In this document: piece by piece, positions 30,796 through 38,737 of the stretch
Layout of the letters: every line of letters begins with the position of its first letter
Numbering within the stretch: the first letter of the stretch is position 1
Assembly (NCBI GenBank): GCA_963592385.1
Contig: CAVAWX010000006.1
Location: 1-41,414, forward strand
Direction: 5' to 3'
Length of the DNA stretch: 41,414 nucleotides
Source of the DNA: CAVAWX01 sp963592385
Lineage (GTDB): Bacteria > Actinomycetota > Coriobacteriia > Coriobacteriales > QAMH01
The notes under the pieces: model-generated
The model's database searches: none
Told to the model about the DNA's origin: nothing
Seen by the model: the letters and a program-made list of their open reading frames with translations, nothing else
Program-made: the position numbers and the translations under genes

Positions 30796-32301
30796 ATGGA
30801 GCGCAGCAGCGGGCGCGCGGACGGCGTGAACTCGGGCGCGGCGGCGGAAGCGGCGAGCGCGTCGGGCGCGGCAACGCAGACGTGGGCGAAGGCGAGCGCG
30901 GACGCGGCGTCGGGCGCCCCCTCCTTTTGCATACGCACGCTCGGGTGCAAGGTCAACCGCGCTGAAAGCGAGGCCATCGCGGCGGAGTTCTCGTGCGCGG
31001 GCTGGCGCATGGCGGCCGAGGCGCGCGGCGCGGACATCGTCGTCGTGAACACCTGCACGGTCACCGGCGAGGCCGACCGCAAGAACCGCAAGCTCATACG
31101 CCGCATGCTCGACGAGGGCGACTGCCCCGTGCTCGTGTGCGGCTGCGCGATCAACATCGACGCGGGCTTTTACGCCGACATCGACGCGCGCGTGGTGTGC
31201 GAAAGCGACAAGGCGCTCGTGGTGAAGCGGGCAGGTGAATTGCTGCGGGCCGCGGACGCGGACACAGCGGACGAGGGTGAATCGGACGCCTCGAAGCATC
31301 CCGCGCCACATGCGGAAATAGCGCGGCAGGATGAAGAAGGCGGTCGCCTAAGCGGCAACGGAAGCGGCGGCGCGACCGCGAAGGAGCGTGTGCGGGCAAT
31401 CCGGGAGCTGCGCGGGACAGGCGGGCTGCGCACGCGCGCGGACCTGAAGATCCAGGACGGCTGCGACAACGCCTGCACCTTCTGCATCGTGCACGTGGCG
31501 CGAGGGCCTGCGCGCTCGACGCCTGCAGCCGAGGTGCTGGCGCGCGCAGACGAGCTGGCACGCGCGGGGGCGGCGGAAATCGTGCTCGTCGGCATCGACA
31601 TCGCCGCCTGGCACGAAGACGCGCATGGCGAACACCGCGACCTGGCCTGGCTTGTCGGGCAGCTGCTCGCGCGCACGGGCGTCGGCCGCCTGCGCCTGTC
31701 GTCCATCGAGCCGCACAATCTCTCCCCGCATCTCGTGAACGCCTTCGCCGCGCACGACGGGCGCCTCGCGCGACACGCGCACCTGTGCCTGCAATCCGGC
31801 TCGGACAAGGTCTTGCACGAGATGGCGCGGCGCTACAGCGCGCAGGATTTCCTCGACGGGGTGGCCGGGCTGCGCGCCGCCGTCCCTTCGATCGCGCTGT
31901 CCACCGACATCATCGCGGGCTTTCCGGGCGAGAGCGACGAGGACTTCGAGCGCACCTGCGAGCTGGCGCGGCGCTGCGCCTTCATGCGCCTGCACGTGTT
32001 TCGCTACTCGCCGCGGCCCGGCACGCCTGCTGCCGCACGTGCCGACCAGGTGGACCCGCGCGTCGCCGCCGCACGCGCGGCGAAACTGCAGGCGCTTGGA
32101 AAAGAGCTGGCCGCGCGCGATGCGCAGGCGCGTGTCGGCAGCACGGAGCTCGTCTTGGTGGAAAAAGCGCGGCGCGGCACCTCCGAGAGCTACCACACGG
32201 TGAAGCTCGAGGCGGATGCGCCCTGCGGCACGCTCGTGCCCGTGCGCTTCACCGATGTGGATGAAGGAGAACACGCGCTCGTCGGGGACGTGCTCCTCTA
32301 G
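30796..32301 (+). CDS. mtaB: tRNA t6A37 methylthiotransferase
   Basis: This radical SAM enzyme adds a methylthio group to t6A at tRNA position 37. The N-terminal UPF0004 domain has IRTLGCKVNRAESEAI (Cys51) and NTCTVTGEADRKNRK, and CGCAI supplies a third cluster cysteine. The radical SAM site is CDNACTFCIV, followed by HLCLQSGSDKVL, DIIAGFPGE and a C-terminal TRAM-like region. At 501 residues it is longer than the usual 430-450: about 43 residues of Ala/Ser-rich sequence precede the domain, and a 45-residue low-complexity insert lies before the radical SAM motif. ATG 30796 follows the rsmE stop by 6 bp. Confidence 0.93.
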   Translation: MERSSGRADGVNSGAAAEAASASGAATQTWAKASADAASGAPSFCIRTLGCKVNRAESEAIAAEFSCAGWRMAAEARGADIVVVNTCTVTGEADRKNRKLIRRMLDEGDCPVLVCGCAINIDAGFYADIDARVVCESDKALVVKRAGELLRAADADTADEGESDASKHPAPHAEIARQDEEGGRLSGNGSGGATAKERVRAIRELRGTGGLRTRADLKIQDGCDNACTFCIVHVARGPARSTPAAEVLARADELARAGAAEIVLVGIDIAAWHEDAHGEHRDLAWLVGQLLARTGVGRLRLSSIEPHNLSPHLVNAFAAHDGRLARHAHLCLQSGSDKVLHEMARRYSAQDFLDGVAGLRAAVPSIALSTDIIAGFPGESDEDFERTCELARRCAFMRLHVFRYSPRPGTPAAARADQVDPRVAAARAAKLQALGKELAARDAQARVGSTELVLVEKARRGTSESYHTVKLEADAPCGTLVPVRFTDVDEGEHALVGDVLL

Positions 32302-32335
32302 AGAAAAGGGCGCAAAACGCGCACGGTGCAAGGCC

Positions 32336-33049
32336 TCAGCGCAGGAGCGCGGCGACGCGGCGGCCAAATTCCTCGGGCGCCTCCAGGGAAACGTCGTCGC
32401 GGCCAGCACACGCATCGGCAAAGGCAGCCCGCGCCGCATCATCTTCCCGCACGAGCCGCGCGAGCGCGTCCGTCTCGGCAAACATCTCGACCACGTCGCA
32501 GGAAACACCCTCCCCCGCCCATTCGGCGCGCGCGCTCTCGCACAGCGCCCGCGTGGCCGCGACAGCGCAGGAAACGGCAGCACCTGCGGCGCGCGCGCAT
32601 TGTTCGGGCGGCAGGCACACGACGGCACGCCCCCGCGTGCGGGCAAGCGCGTCGTGCGCGGCGTGCAGCCAGTTGAACGCGGCGGCAGGGCCGGTGCGCC
32701 ACGCGCCTTCGAGCTGGGCCGCCTTCAAGCGCGCGAGCGGCACCCCGGCCACGGAAGCCATGCCCGCCACCACGAGCACGTCAAGCCCGCCGAAGCTCTC
32801 TTCAACATCCTGAACGCAGCGCGCGACCGCATCGGCGTCCGTGCCATCGACCGCGTACCCGACGACGCGCGCGGCGCCTGCGTCCTCGAGCGCCTGCGCC
32901 GTCTGCACCTTGCCCTTCGAGCGCGCCGTCACCGCAAGGGCCGCGCCCTCCTGCGCGAGCGCGGCGGCTATGCTGGCGGCAGGCGTGTGCGCACGCGCCC
33001 CGCCCACGACCAGCACGCGCGCGACCTGCGGATCGGGCAGCCTATTCAC
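32336..33049 (-). CDS. Degenerate short-chain dehydrogenase/reductase-like protein
   Basis: The 237-residue protein shows a Rossmann fold of SDR type with a FabI-like nucleotide loop (VVGGARAHTPAASIAAALA) and strand VDGTDADAV. The catalytic region reads CLPPEQCARAAGAAVSCAVAATRA, and neither the expected Tyr-x3-Lys nor an NNAG motif is present. It may therefore bind a nucleotide without oxidoreductase activity. I chose GTG 33049, which overlaps the end of the rubredoxin gene by 8 bp (GGTGAATAG); the frame extends further upstream through that gene without support. No operon partner explains its role. Confidence 0.7.
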   Translation of the reverse strand: MNRLPDPQVARVLVVGGARAHTPAASIAAALAQEGAALAVTARSKGKVQTAQALEDAGAARVVGYAVDGTDADAVARCVQDVEESFGGLDVLVVAGMASVAGVPLARLKAAQLEGAWRTGPAAAFNWLHAAHDALARTRGRAVVCLPPEQCARAAGAAVSCAVAATRALCESARAEWAGEGVSCDVVEMFAETDALARLVREDDAARAAFADACAGRDDVSLEAPEEFGRRVAALLR

Positions 33050-33161
33050 CGTCTTCGACAAGCTCGAACATCTCCGGGCCGGCACCGCACAACGGGCAGG
33101 CGGCAGGCGGCTCTTCACCCTCGAACACGTACCCGCACAGCTTGCATCTCCACTTCTTCAT
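33042..33161 (-). CDS. Mini-rubredoxin (rubrerythrin C-terminal-type domain)
   Basis: A 39-residue protein beginning MKKWRCKLCGYVFEGEE, with the two rubredoxin CxxC knuckles CKLC and CPLC. It is shorter than free rubredoxins (about 52) and matches the rubredoxin-like tail of rubrerythrins. It has a good ribosome site (GGGGAG). It lies 88 bp downstream of rubrerythrin behind a strong terminator and overlaps the next gene. It is probably an iron electron-transfer partner for the rubrerythrin in peroxide defence. Confidence 0.85.
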   Translation of the reverse strand: MKKWRCKLCGYVFEGEEPPAACPLCGAGPEMFELVEDGE

Positions 33162-33177
33162 GGCATAACTCCCCTCG

Positions 33178-33225
33178 AAAAAAACGACGGGCGGGCACGT
33201 GCATGCACCGCACGCGCGCCCGCCC
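33178..33225 (-). terminator. Intrinsic terminator after rubrerythrin
   Basis: On the minus strand GGGCGGGC (33225-33218) pairs with GCCCGCCC (33196-33189), and GTCG plus seven Ts follow. It should end most rubrerythrin transcripts before the mini-rubredoxin gene. Confidence 0.88.
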
Positions 33226-33249
33226 GCAACGAAAACGAAAACGGCGAAC

Positions 33250-33789
33250 CTAGTAGTTGTCGGCCAGACGCTCGAAGTAGGCGCGGGGATGCGCGCACAC
33301 CGGGCACAGCTCGGGCGCCTCCTTGCCGATGTAGACGTGGCCGCAGTTGCGGCAGATCCACATGGCGTCGCCGTCGGCGGAAAAGACCGTGCCCTCGCCC
33401 AGACGCGCGATGAGCGTGCGGTAGCGCTCCTCGTGGCGCTTCTCGATCTCGCCGACCGCCTTGAACTTCGCCGCGATCTCGGCAAAGCCCTCTTCCTCGG
33501 CCGTCTTGGCGAACTCGTCGTACATGTCGGTCCACTCGTAGTTCTCGCCGTCGGCCGCATCGTTCAAGTTCGTCAAAGTGTCGGGCACGGCGCCGTCGTG
33601 CAGGTACTTGAACCACAGCTTCGCGTGCTCTTTTTCATTGCGCGAGGTCTCGAGGAAAATCTCGCAGAACTGCTCGTAGCCGTCCTTTTTCGCCTTGCTG
33701 GCGTAGTACTGGTACTTCGTGTGGGCCTGCGACTCGCCGGCAAACGCCGCCTGCAAGTTGGCCTCGGTCTTGGAGCCCTTCAATTCCAT
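33250..33789 (-). CDS. rbr: Rubrerythrin
   Basis: The 179-residue diiron peroxidase protects anaerobes from hydrogen peroxide. The ferritin-like domain carries the iron-binding glutamates in FAGESQAHTKYQYYA, SRNEKEHAKLW, EEEGFAEIA and EIEKRHEERY. The C-terminal rubredoxin domain has CRNCGHVYIG and CPVCAHP. It starts at ATG 33789 with GGAAGGGA upstream and is followed by a strong intrinsic terminator. TAGGAT at 33839-33834 (minus) is a possible -10. A mini-rubredoxin gene follows. Confidence 0.96.
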   Translation of the reverse strand: MELKGSKTEANLQAAFAGESQAHTKYQYYASKAKKDGYEQFCEIFLETSRNEKEHAKLWFKYLHDGAVPDTLTNLNDAADGENYEWTDMYDEFAKTAEEEGFAEIAAKFKAVGEIEKRHEERYRTLIARLGEGTVFSADGDAMWICRNCGHVYIGKEAPELCPVCAHPRAYFERLADNY

Positions 33790-33930
33790 GGTTGCAATCC
33801 CTTCCGTGTCAGCTCGATCGGACAGACCGTTTCATCCTAGCACGGGCGGCGGCGCCGAGCTGCGACAAAGGGTGAAGAGGGTGAAACGCCCGGCGCGCTC
33901 CCAAACGCCCTTAAGCGCTCCCACGCGCTC

Positions 33931-34161
33931 CTAGTGAAACGCGGGAATCATCAGCCACAGGGCCAGCAAGACGATGGCCGCGCAGGCGGCAAAGCACACG
34001 GCCGAGCCGGTGCGCCGCGTGATGGAGACGTGCTCGCGCGTGCCGTCGCTTTCAGCGGACGCCCAAAGGCGCAGGCCGTTGGCGTAGAGCGCGCCCACAG
34101 ACCCCGCGACCGCCACGGCGGTGACCAGCACCAGCACGAAATTCAGAAGCTCTTGCAACAT
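33931..34161 (-). CDS. Small two-helix membrane protein next to the phosphate transporter
   Basis: A 76-residue protein with two hydrophobic segments (about 5-27 and 53-73) joined by a charged loop. I do not recognise its family. It starts at ATG 34161 behind AGAGGAG and lies 63 bp downstream of the PiT gene on the same strand, so it is probably co-transcribed. It could be an accessory factor, but nothing in the sequence shows this. Confidence 0.7.
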   Translation of the reverse strand: MLQELLNFVLVLVTAVAVAGSVGALYANGLRLWASAESDGTREHVSITRRTGSAVCFAACAAIVLLALWLMIPAFH

Positions 34162-34224
34162 CTGTCGTTTCTCCTCTGTGTCTTCCTCGATCTATCCGTG
34201 TCGCCTTCAGGCCGCTTGGCGCCC

Positions 34225-35394
34225 TTAGGCCGCCTGCGCCGGCGTGGCCGGCTGCCCAGACGAGGGCACTGCCTTCAAGCTGACGGTCTTGGCGTCGTTG
34301 ACGTTGGACGCGCTCACGGGGTTGCGGCGCGAGAGGTGCAGTATCACCCCCGCGATGGCGGCCGCGATGGCGGCGACGGCAAACACGCCCCAGGTCCCCA
34401 CGCAGGCCAGCGCGCATGCGGCAGCTCCGAGCACACCTGCCGCCGGGAAGGTGACAAGCCAGGCCACGAGCATGCGCAGCGCGACCTTCCAGTCCACCTT
34501 CGTCTTCGCGCCCAGCCCCGTGCCGATGATGGAGCCGGAGCACACCTGCGTGGTGGACAGGGCGAAGCCGAGGTGCGAGGACGCCAGGATCGTCGCGGCG
34601 GAGGCGGCCTCGGCGGCAAAGCCCTGCGGGGTCGAGATCTCGGTCAGGCCCTTGCCCAGCGTGCGGATGACGCGCCAGCCGCCCGAATAGGTGCCCAGCG
34701 CGATGGCCAAGCCGCAGGCCGCGACGACCCACAGCTCGGGGCCGGTGCCGGACGCCTGCAGGCCGGAGGCGATCAGCGTGAGGGTGATGATGCCCATGGT
34801 CTTCTGCGCGTCGTTGGTGCCGTGCGAGAGGGCCACGAGGCAGGCCGTGATCGTCTGGCCGTGCCGAAACCCGCTCGCCACCTTCTTTTCATCCATGTGC
34901 GCGACGATGCGGTAGATGAGCTTCACCGCACACCACGAGGCAAGCCCTGCGACCAGCGGCGAGACGAGCGCCGGGATGAGGACCTTGCCCGCGACGGCGC
35001 CGAAGTTCACCCCCTGCACGCCCGCGCCCACGATGACGGCGCCCACCAGGCCGCCGAACAGCGCGTGCGAGGAGCTGGAGGGCAGGCCGACGAGCCAGGT
35101 GATGAGGTTCCACAAAATCGCGCCCACAAGGCCGGCGAAGATGAACTCCGCGCCTATCGCGACCTGCTGTTCGTTGATGATGCCGCCCGAGATGGTCTTG
35201 GCTACCTCGGTGGAGAGAAACGCACCGACGAGGTTCAGAGTGCCGGCGGCGATGACGGCGGTCTTGGGTTTGAGCGCGCCGGTGGCGATGGAGGTGGCCA
35301 TCGCGTTTGCCGTGTCGTGGAATCCGTTGGTGAAGTCGAAAATCAGGGCTGTCGCCACGACCATGACGACGACGGTGATGGTCAAGGGGTCCAT
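34225..35394 (-). CDS. pit: Inorganic phosphate transporter, PiT family
   Basis: The 389-residue membrane protein has the duplicated PiT signature: FDFTNGFHDTANAMATSI in the first half and ALSHGTNDAQKTMGIITL in the second, with 10 or so hydrophobic helices. PiT carriers import phosphate with protons or a metal-phosphate complex. The start ATG 35394 has AGAGGAG about 12 bases upstream. A PHO-box-like pair of 11-bp repeats lies about 120 bp upstream, which suggests induction by phosphate limitation through a PhoP-type regulator. The small membrane protein gene follows. Confidence 0.94.
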   Translation of the reverse strand: MDPLTITVVVMVVATALIFDFTNGFHDTANAMATSIATGALKPKTAVIAAGTLNLVGAFLSTEVAKTISGGIINEQQVAIGAEFIFAGLVGAILWNLITWLVGLPSSSSHALFGGLVGAVIVGAGVQGVNFGAVAGKVLIPALVSPLVAGLASWCAVKLIYRIVAHMDEKKVASGFRHGQTITACLVALSHGTNDAQKTMGIITLTLIASGLQASGTGPELWVVAACGLAIALGTYSGGWRVIRTLGKGLTEISTPQGFAAEAASAATILASSHLGFALSTTQVCSGSIIGTGLGAKTKVDWKVALRMLVAWLVTFPAAGVLGAAACALACVGTWGVFAVAAIAAAIAGVILHLSRRNPVSASNVNDAKTVSLKAVPSSGQPATPAQAA

Positions 35395-35694
35395 CGAGTG
35401 CGCATCTCCTCTCGAACGCGCGGCGCGTCCGAGGCGGGGGCGCGTCGTTGCATGCTGTTTTCACAAGCCTGCCCTCCACGATAGAGGCGAGGTGTTGCAG
35501 GGCTGCAATCGCGATGTGAACTAAATGTGAACTCGCGCGGACGCGCGCGCCAGGTGCGCCGAACGAGCGCCGCCGGGAGAGCCGAGGGGTGCTGCTCGCA
35601 GGACGCAGGCGCGCACGGCACCACACGCCCGCACGCGGCTCGGCTAGCATCGAGGGCAGCACATACAACCACGACGAGCAAAGGAGACACGATC
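35395..35694. other. 300-bp divergent intergenic region between pit and the SDR gene
   Basis: No gene is seen. It holds the PHO-box-like repeat described separately. On the plus strand TAGCAT at 35645-35650 is a weak candidate -10 for the SDR gene without a clear -35. Confidence 0.5.
35514..35534 (-). promoter_or_regulatory. PHO-box-like direct repeat upstream of pit
   Basis: On the pit strand AGTTCACATTTAGTTCACATC contains GTTCAC at 35532-35527 and 35521-35516, exactly 11 bp apart. Actinobacterial PhoP boxes are 11-bp direct repeats with a GTTCAC core, so this is a strong positional and sequence match upstream of a phosphate transporter. Confidence 0.7.
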
Positions 35695-36456
35695 ATGGGA
35701 CTTCTCGAGGGAAAGACCGCCATCGTCACCGGCGCGGGCAAGGGCATCGGATTCGGGATCGCGAGCGCGTTTGCCGAGCAGGGCGCGGACCTGTGCATCA
35801 CCGGACGCACCGAGCAGCGCCTCGTGGACGCCGAGGCCAAGCTGAAGGAGGCCTACGGGCACGACGTCATCCACGTCGTCGCCGAGGGGGCCGACGAGGA
35901 GGCGGTGAAGAAGGTCGTCGCCGAGACGGTCGCGCACTACGGCAAGCTCGACACCGTGGTGAACAACGCGCAGGCCTCGAAATCCGGCGTGAACCTCGTC
36001 GACCACAGCAAGGAGGACTTCGACCTGGCCATCAACTCCGGGCTCTACGCCGCGTTCTTCTACATGAAGCACGCCTTCCCCGAGCTGAAGAAGACCGGCG
36101 GCTCGGTGGTGAACCTGGCAAGCGGCGCGGGGCTCTTCGGCAAGCCGGGCCAGTCGAGCTATGCGGCGGCCAAGGAGGGCATACGCGGCATGACGCGCGT
36201 CGCAGCCACCGAGTGGGGCCCAGACGGCGTGCGCGCGAACTGCATCTGCCCGCTGGCCATGACCGAGCAGCTGGCCGCGTGGAAAGAGCAGTTCCCCGAC
36301 ACCTTCGCCGCGACGATCAAGGGCATTCCGCTGGGACGCTTCGGCGACCCGAAGACCGACATCGCGCCGGTCGCGGTCTTTTTGGCCAGCGACATGGCGG
36401 CCTACGTGTCCGGCGAGACCATCACCATCCAGGGCGGCTCGGGGCTGCGGCCGTAA
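35695..36456 (+). CDS. Short-chain dehydrogenase/reductase (classical SDR)
   Basis: The 253-residue oxidoreductase has all classical SDR motifs: TGAGKGIG nucleotide loop, NNA (VVNNAQA), the catalytic Ser in VVNLASGAG, the YAAAK active site and a C-terminus with SGETITIQGGSGLRP. It uses NAD(H) or NADP(H); the Arg in ITGRTEQR after the second strand leans towards NADP(H). The start ATG 35695 follows AAAGGAG. In gut Coriobacteriia similar SDRs include hydroxysteroid dehydrogenases, but no residue seen here fixes a substrate. It stands alone between divergent pit and convergent coaBC and ends in a strong terminator. Confidence 0.9.
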   Translation: MGLLEGKTAIVTGAGKGIGFGIASAFAEQGADLCITGRTEQRLVDAEAKLKEAYGHDVIHVVAEGADEEAVKKVVAETVAHYGKLDTVVNNAQASKSGVNLVDHSKEDFDLAINSGLYAAFFYMKHAFPELKKTGGSVVNLASGAGLFGKPGQSSYAAAKEGIRGMTRVAATEWGPDGVRANCICPLAMTEQLAAWKEQFPDTFAATIKGIPLGRFGDPKTDIAPVAVFLASDMAAYVSGETITIQGGSGLRP

Positions 36457-36568
36457 GAGGTTGTTGCGCGGGTTTCGCGCGCGCGGGTTTTGCGCGTGAA
36501 AGCCCGCGTGCTTTACGCGTGAAGGCCCGCGGGTGAAGAGTTTTCGCACGTGAAAGTGTTCGTGAAGG

Positions 36569-36595
36569 GGGCGTCGCATGGGCGGCGCCCTTTTT
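36569..36595 (+). terminator. Intrinsic terminator after the SDR gene
   Basis: GGGCGTCGC (36569-36577) pairs with GCGGCGCCC (36582-36590), with one G-U pair and an ATGG loop, followed by TTTTT. The 110 bp between the stop and this hairpin also contain five GTGAA pentamers. Confidence 0.92.
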
Positions 36596-36638
36596 GCTGC
36601 ACGCGCAGCCAACTGCCCGAGCTGCTGCGCGCGGGCAG

Positions 36639-37844
36639 CTAGTCGGCGTCGCGGGAAAGCGCGGCTGCCACGACGTCGAGCAGGTCGGTGGCAAGCTCGG
36701 ACTTGGGGCGGCGCGAAAGCTCCCTTTCCTCGCCGGCGGCGACGAGCCACACATGGTTGTCGTCGGCGCCCGCAGGCCCGTCGCCTTCGGTCACGTCGTT
36801 GGCCACGACCATGTCGGCGTTTTTTGCGGCAAGCTTCTTGCGCGCAGCCTCGCGCGGGTCGCCCGTCTCGGCGGCAAAGGCGACGCAGAAGGTCGACCCC
36901 TTGCGTTTTCCCAGCGTGGCGGCGATGTCGGTGTTGGGCACGAGGCGCAGCTGCATGTCGGCGCCGTCATTTTTTATCTTGCCCGTGAAGGTGGACCACG
37001 CGCGCCAGTCGCTGACCGCCGCCGTGAAGATGGCCGCGTCGGCGTCCTCGAACGGCCCCTCGCATGCCTTGAGCATCTCGGCGGCCGTGTTCACGCGCAG
37101 CGCCTCGACGCCGGCCGGGTCGGCAAGCGCCGACGGCCCGGAGACGAGGGTGACCTGCGCGCCGCGCAGCGCCGCCTGCTCCGCGAGGAGATAGCCCGTC
37201 TTGCCCGAGGCCGCGTTCGAGATGAAGCGCACGCTGTCGAAGGACTCGCGCGTGGGGCCTGCCGTGACGAGCAAGCGCTTTCCTTCCAGGTCGCGCTCGC
37301 CGCCCGTGTCGAGCACCGCGAGTATCGCCCGGGCCACGGACGCCGGCTCAGGAAACTTGCCCGCGCCCTGCGAGCCGCACGCCAGCTCGCCTGAAGCCGG
37401 CTCCACGACGACGGCGCCGCGCGCGCGCAGGGTGGCCACGTTTGCCTGCGTCGCGGGGTGCTCCCACATCTGCGTGTTCATGGCGGGCACGATCACCAGC
37501 GGCGCGTCCGTGGCAAGGGCCGCCGCGGTGACGAGATTGTCCGCCGCGCCGCAGGCAAGCTTGGCCAGGGTGTTGGCCGTGCAGGGCGCGATAGCGTAGA
37601 CGTCGGTGCTCTGCGAGAAGGCGATGTGGGGGATGGCGCTGGTCTCGTCGTCGAAGATGCCGGTCGAGACCTTCTTGCCCGTCAGGGCGCGAAAGGTGGC
37701 GGCGCCGACGAACTCTTCCGCCGCGGGTGTCATGAGGACCTTCACCGCGACGTCTTCGCGCATCTTCTGCAAGGCGCGCACGAGCTCGGCGGCCTTGTAG
37801 GCAGCGATGCAGCCCGTCACTCCAAGAAGCACCCTGTCGGCCAT
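36639..37844 (-). CDS. coaBC: Phosphopantothenoylcysteine decarboxylase / phosphopantothenate-cysteine ligase
   Basis: This bifunctional flavoprotein of coenzyme A synthesis has 401 residues. The N-terminal CoaC half starts LLGVTGCIAAYKAAELVR and has the PAMNTQMW motif and the active-site Cys in ELACGSQGAGKFPEP. The C-terminal CoaB half has VTAGPTRESFDSVRFISNAASGK, FTAAVSDWR and the KIKND substrate loop. It is the last gene of the minus-strand operon that starts with cysteine desulfurase, 31 bp after the zinc-ribbon gene. Confidence 0.96.
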   Translation of the reverse strand: MADRVLLGVTGCIAAYKAAELVRALQKMREDVAVKVLMTPAAEEFVGAATFRALTGKKVSTGIFDDETSAIPHIAFSQSTDVYAIAPCTANTLAKLACGAADNLVTAAALATDAPLVIVPAMNTQMWEHPATQANVATLRARGAVVVEPASGELACGSQGAGKFPEPASVARAILAVLDTGGERDLEGKRLLVTAGPTRESFDSVRFISNAASGKTGYLLAEQAALRGAQVTLVSGPSALADPAGVEALRVNTAAEMLKACEGPFEDADAAIFTAAVSDWRAWSTFTGKIKNDGADMQLRLVPNTDIAATLGKRKGSTFCVAFAAETGDPREAARKKLAAKNADMVVANDVTEGDGPAGADDNHVWLVAAGEERELSRRPKSELATDLLDVVAAALSRDAD

Positions 37845-37875
37845 GTTCTTCTCCGTCCCCCTCGATGCCGTCTCG

Positions 37876-38604
37876 CTACTGCGCCTCGCCCGGGCAGGCC
37901 ATGAGGCGGTGGCAGTTCGGGCATTCGGCCAGCCCGGATGCCGCGCGCAGCTTCGCCATCTGGCCGGTCTGGAAGGTCGTGCGGCACGCGGAGCAATGCC
38001 CGTCTTCTATGACCGCCAAGCCCAGTCCGCCCTTTTCCTCGCGCAGCTGCTCGTAGCGGGCCATGATGGAGGCGCCCACCTGCGCGGCAAGCTCGGCGCG
38101 GGCGGCCTGCGCGGCCTGCACCTTCTCCTTGATGACGGCGCCCTTCTCGCGAAACGACTCCGTGAGCGCCGCCTCGCGCTCGTCGGTGCGCGAGAGCATC
38201 TGCGCAAGCTGGCCGTCGAGGCGCTCCACCTCGATCTGGCGCTCCAGCAGCGCGTCTTGCTCTTTGGCGTTCTCGCCCTGGCGCTTCACCTGGCCTTCCA
38301 TCTCCTTGGTGATGGACCCCACCACGCGGTGGTCGCCCGTGCCGTCGAGCTTTTTCTGCAGCTCGGCCACCTTCTCGGCCAGCGATTTCTCCTCGGCTTG
38401 GAGGCGTTCGAGCTTTTCGGCCACCTTATCGGCGATCTCGAGGACCTGGTCTTGCTTGCCCTTCAGCTCGCGGCGCTTGGCGCGGCACTCGGAGATCTGG
38501 GCCACCTCCTCGAGCTCGGAAAGCTCCGTCTTCAAGCGCATGAGCTCTATGTCGCGCTCTTGCACGCCGAGCAACGCCTCTATCTCGGTGTCTGTAGCCT
38601 GCAT
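37876..38604 (-). CDS. Coiled-coil protein with C-terminal C4 zinc ribbon (zf-RING_7)
   Basis: The 242-residue protein is almost entirely a long alpha-helical coiled coil (about 15-195, rich in Glu/Lys/Gln heptads). It ends in a zinc ribbon with two CxxC pairs, HCSACRTTF and AECPNCHRL. This is the PF02591-type family found beside Nif3-like genes in many Gram-positive genomes, with an unclear nucleic-acid-related role. I chose ATG 38604, with GTGAGG upstream; the longer frame to 38811 overlaps nif3 and has no support. Confidence 0.88.
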   Translation of the reverse strand: MQATDTEIEALLGVQERDIELMRLKTELSELEEVAQISECRAKRRELKGKQDQVLEIADKVAEKLERLQAEEKSLAEKVAELQKKLDGTGDHRVVGSITKEMEGQVKRQGENAKEQDALLERQIEVERLDGQLAQMLSRTDEREAALTESFREKGAVIKEKVQAAQAARAELAAQVGASIMARYEQLREEKGGLGLAVIEDGHCSACRTTFQTGQMAKLRAASGLAECPNCHRLMACPGEAQ

Positions 38605-38737
38605 CGAAGCCTCACCATGCCTTTCCGCTCGGGTCCTCGCATTGTCTGTGTCCGCATGTCCGCGCCGCGACGCGGCGCACCAGCCCGCACGTGGGCGGCG
38701 CGGACGGCCGCCGCACGCGATGCCGCCTGTCCGCGGC

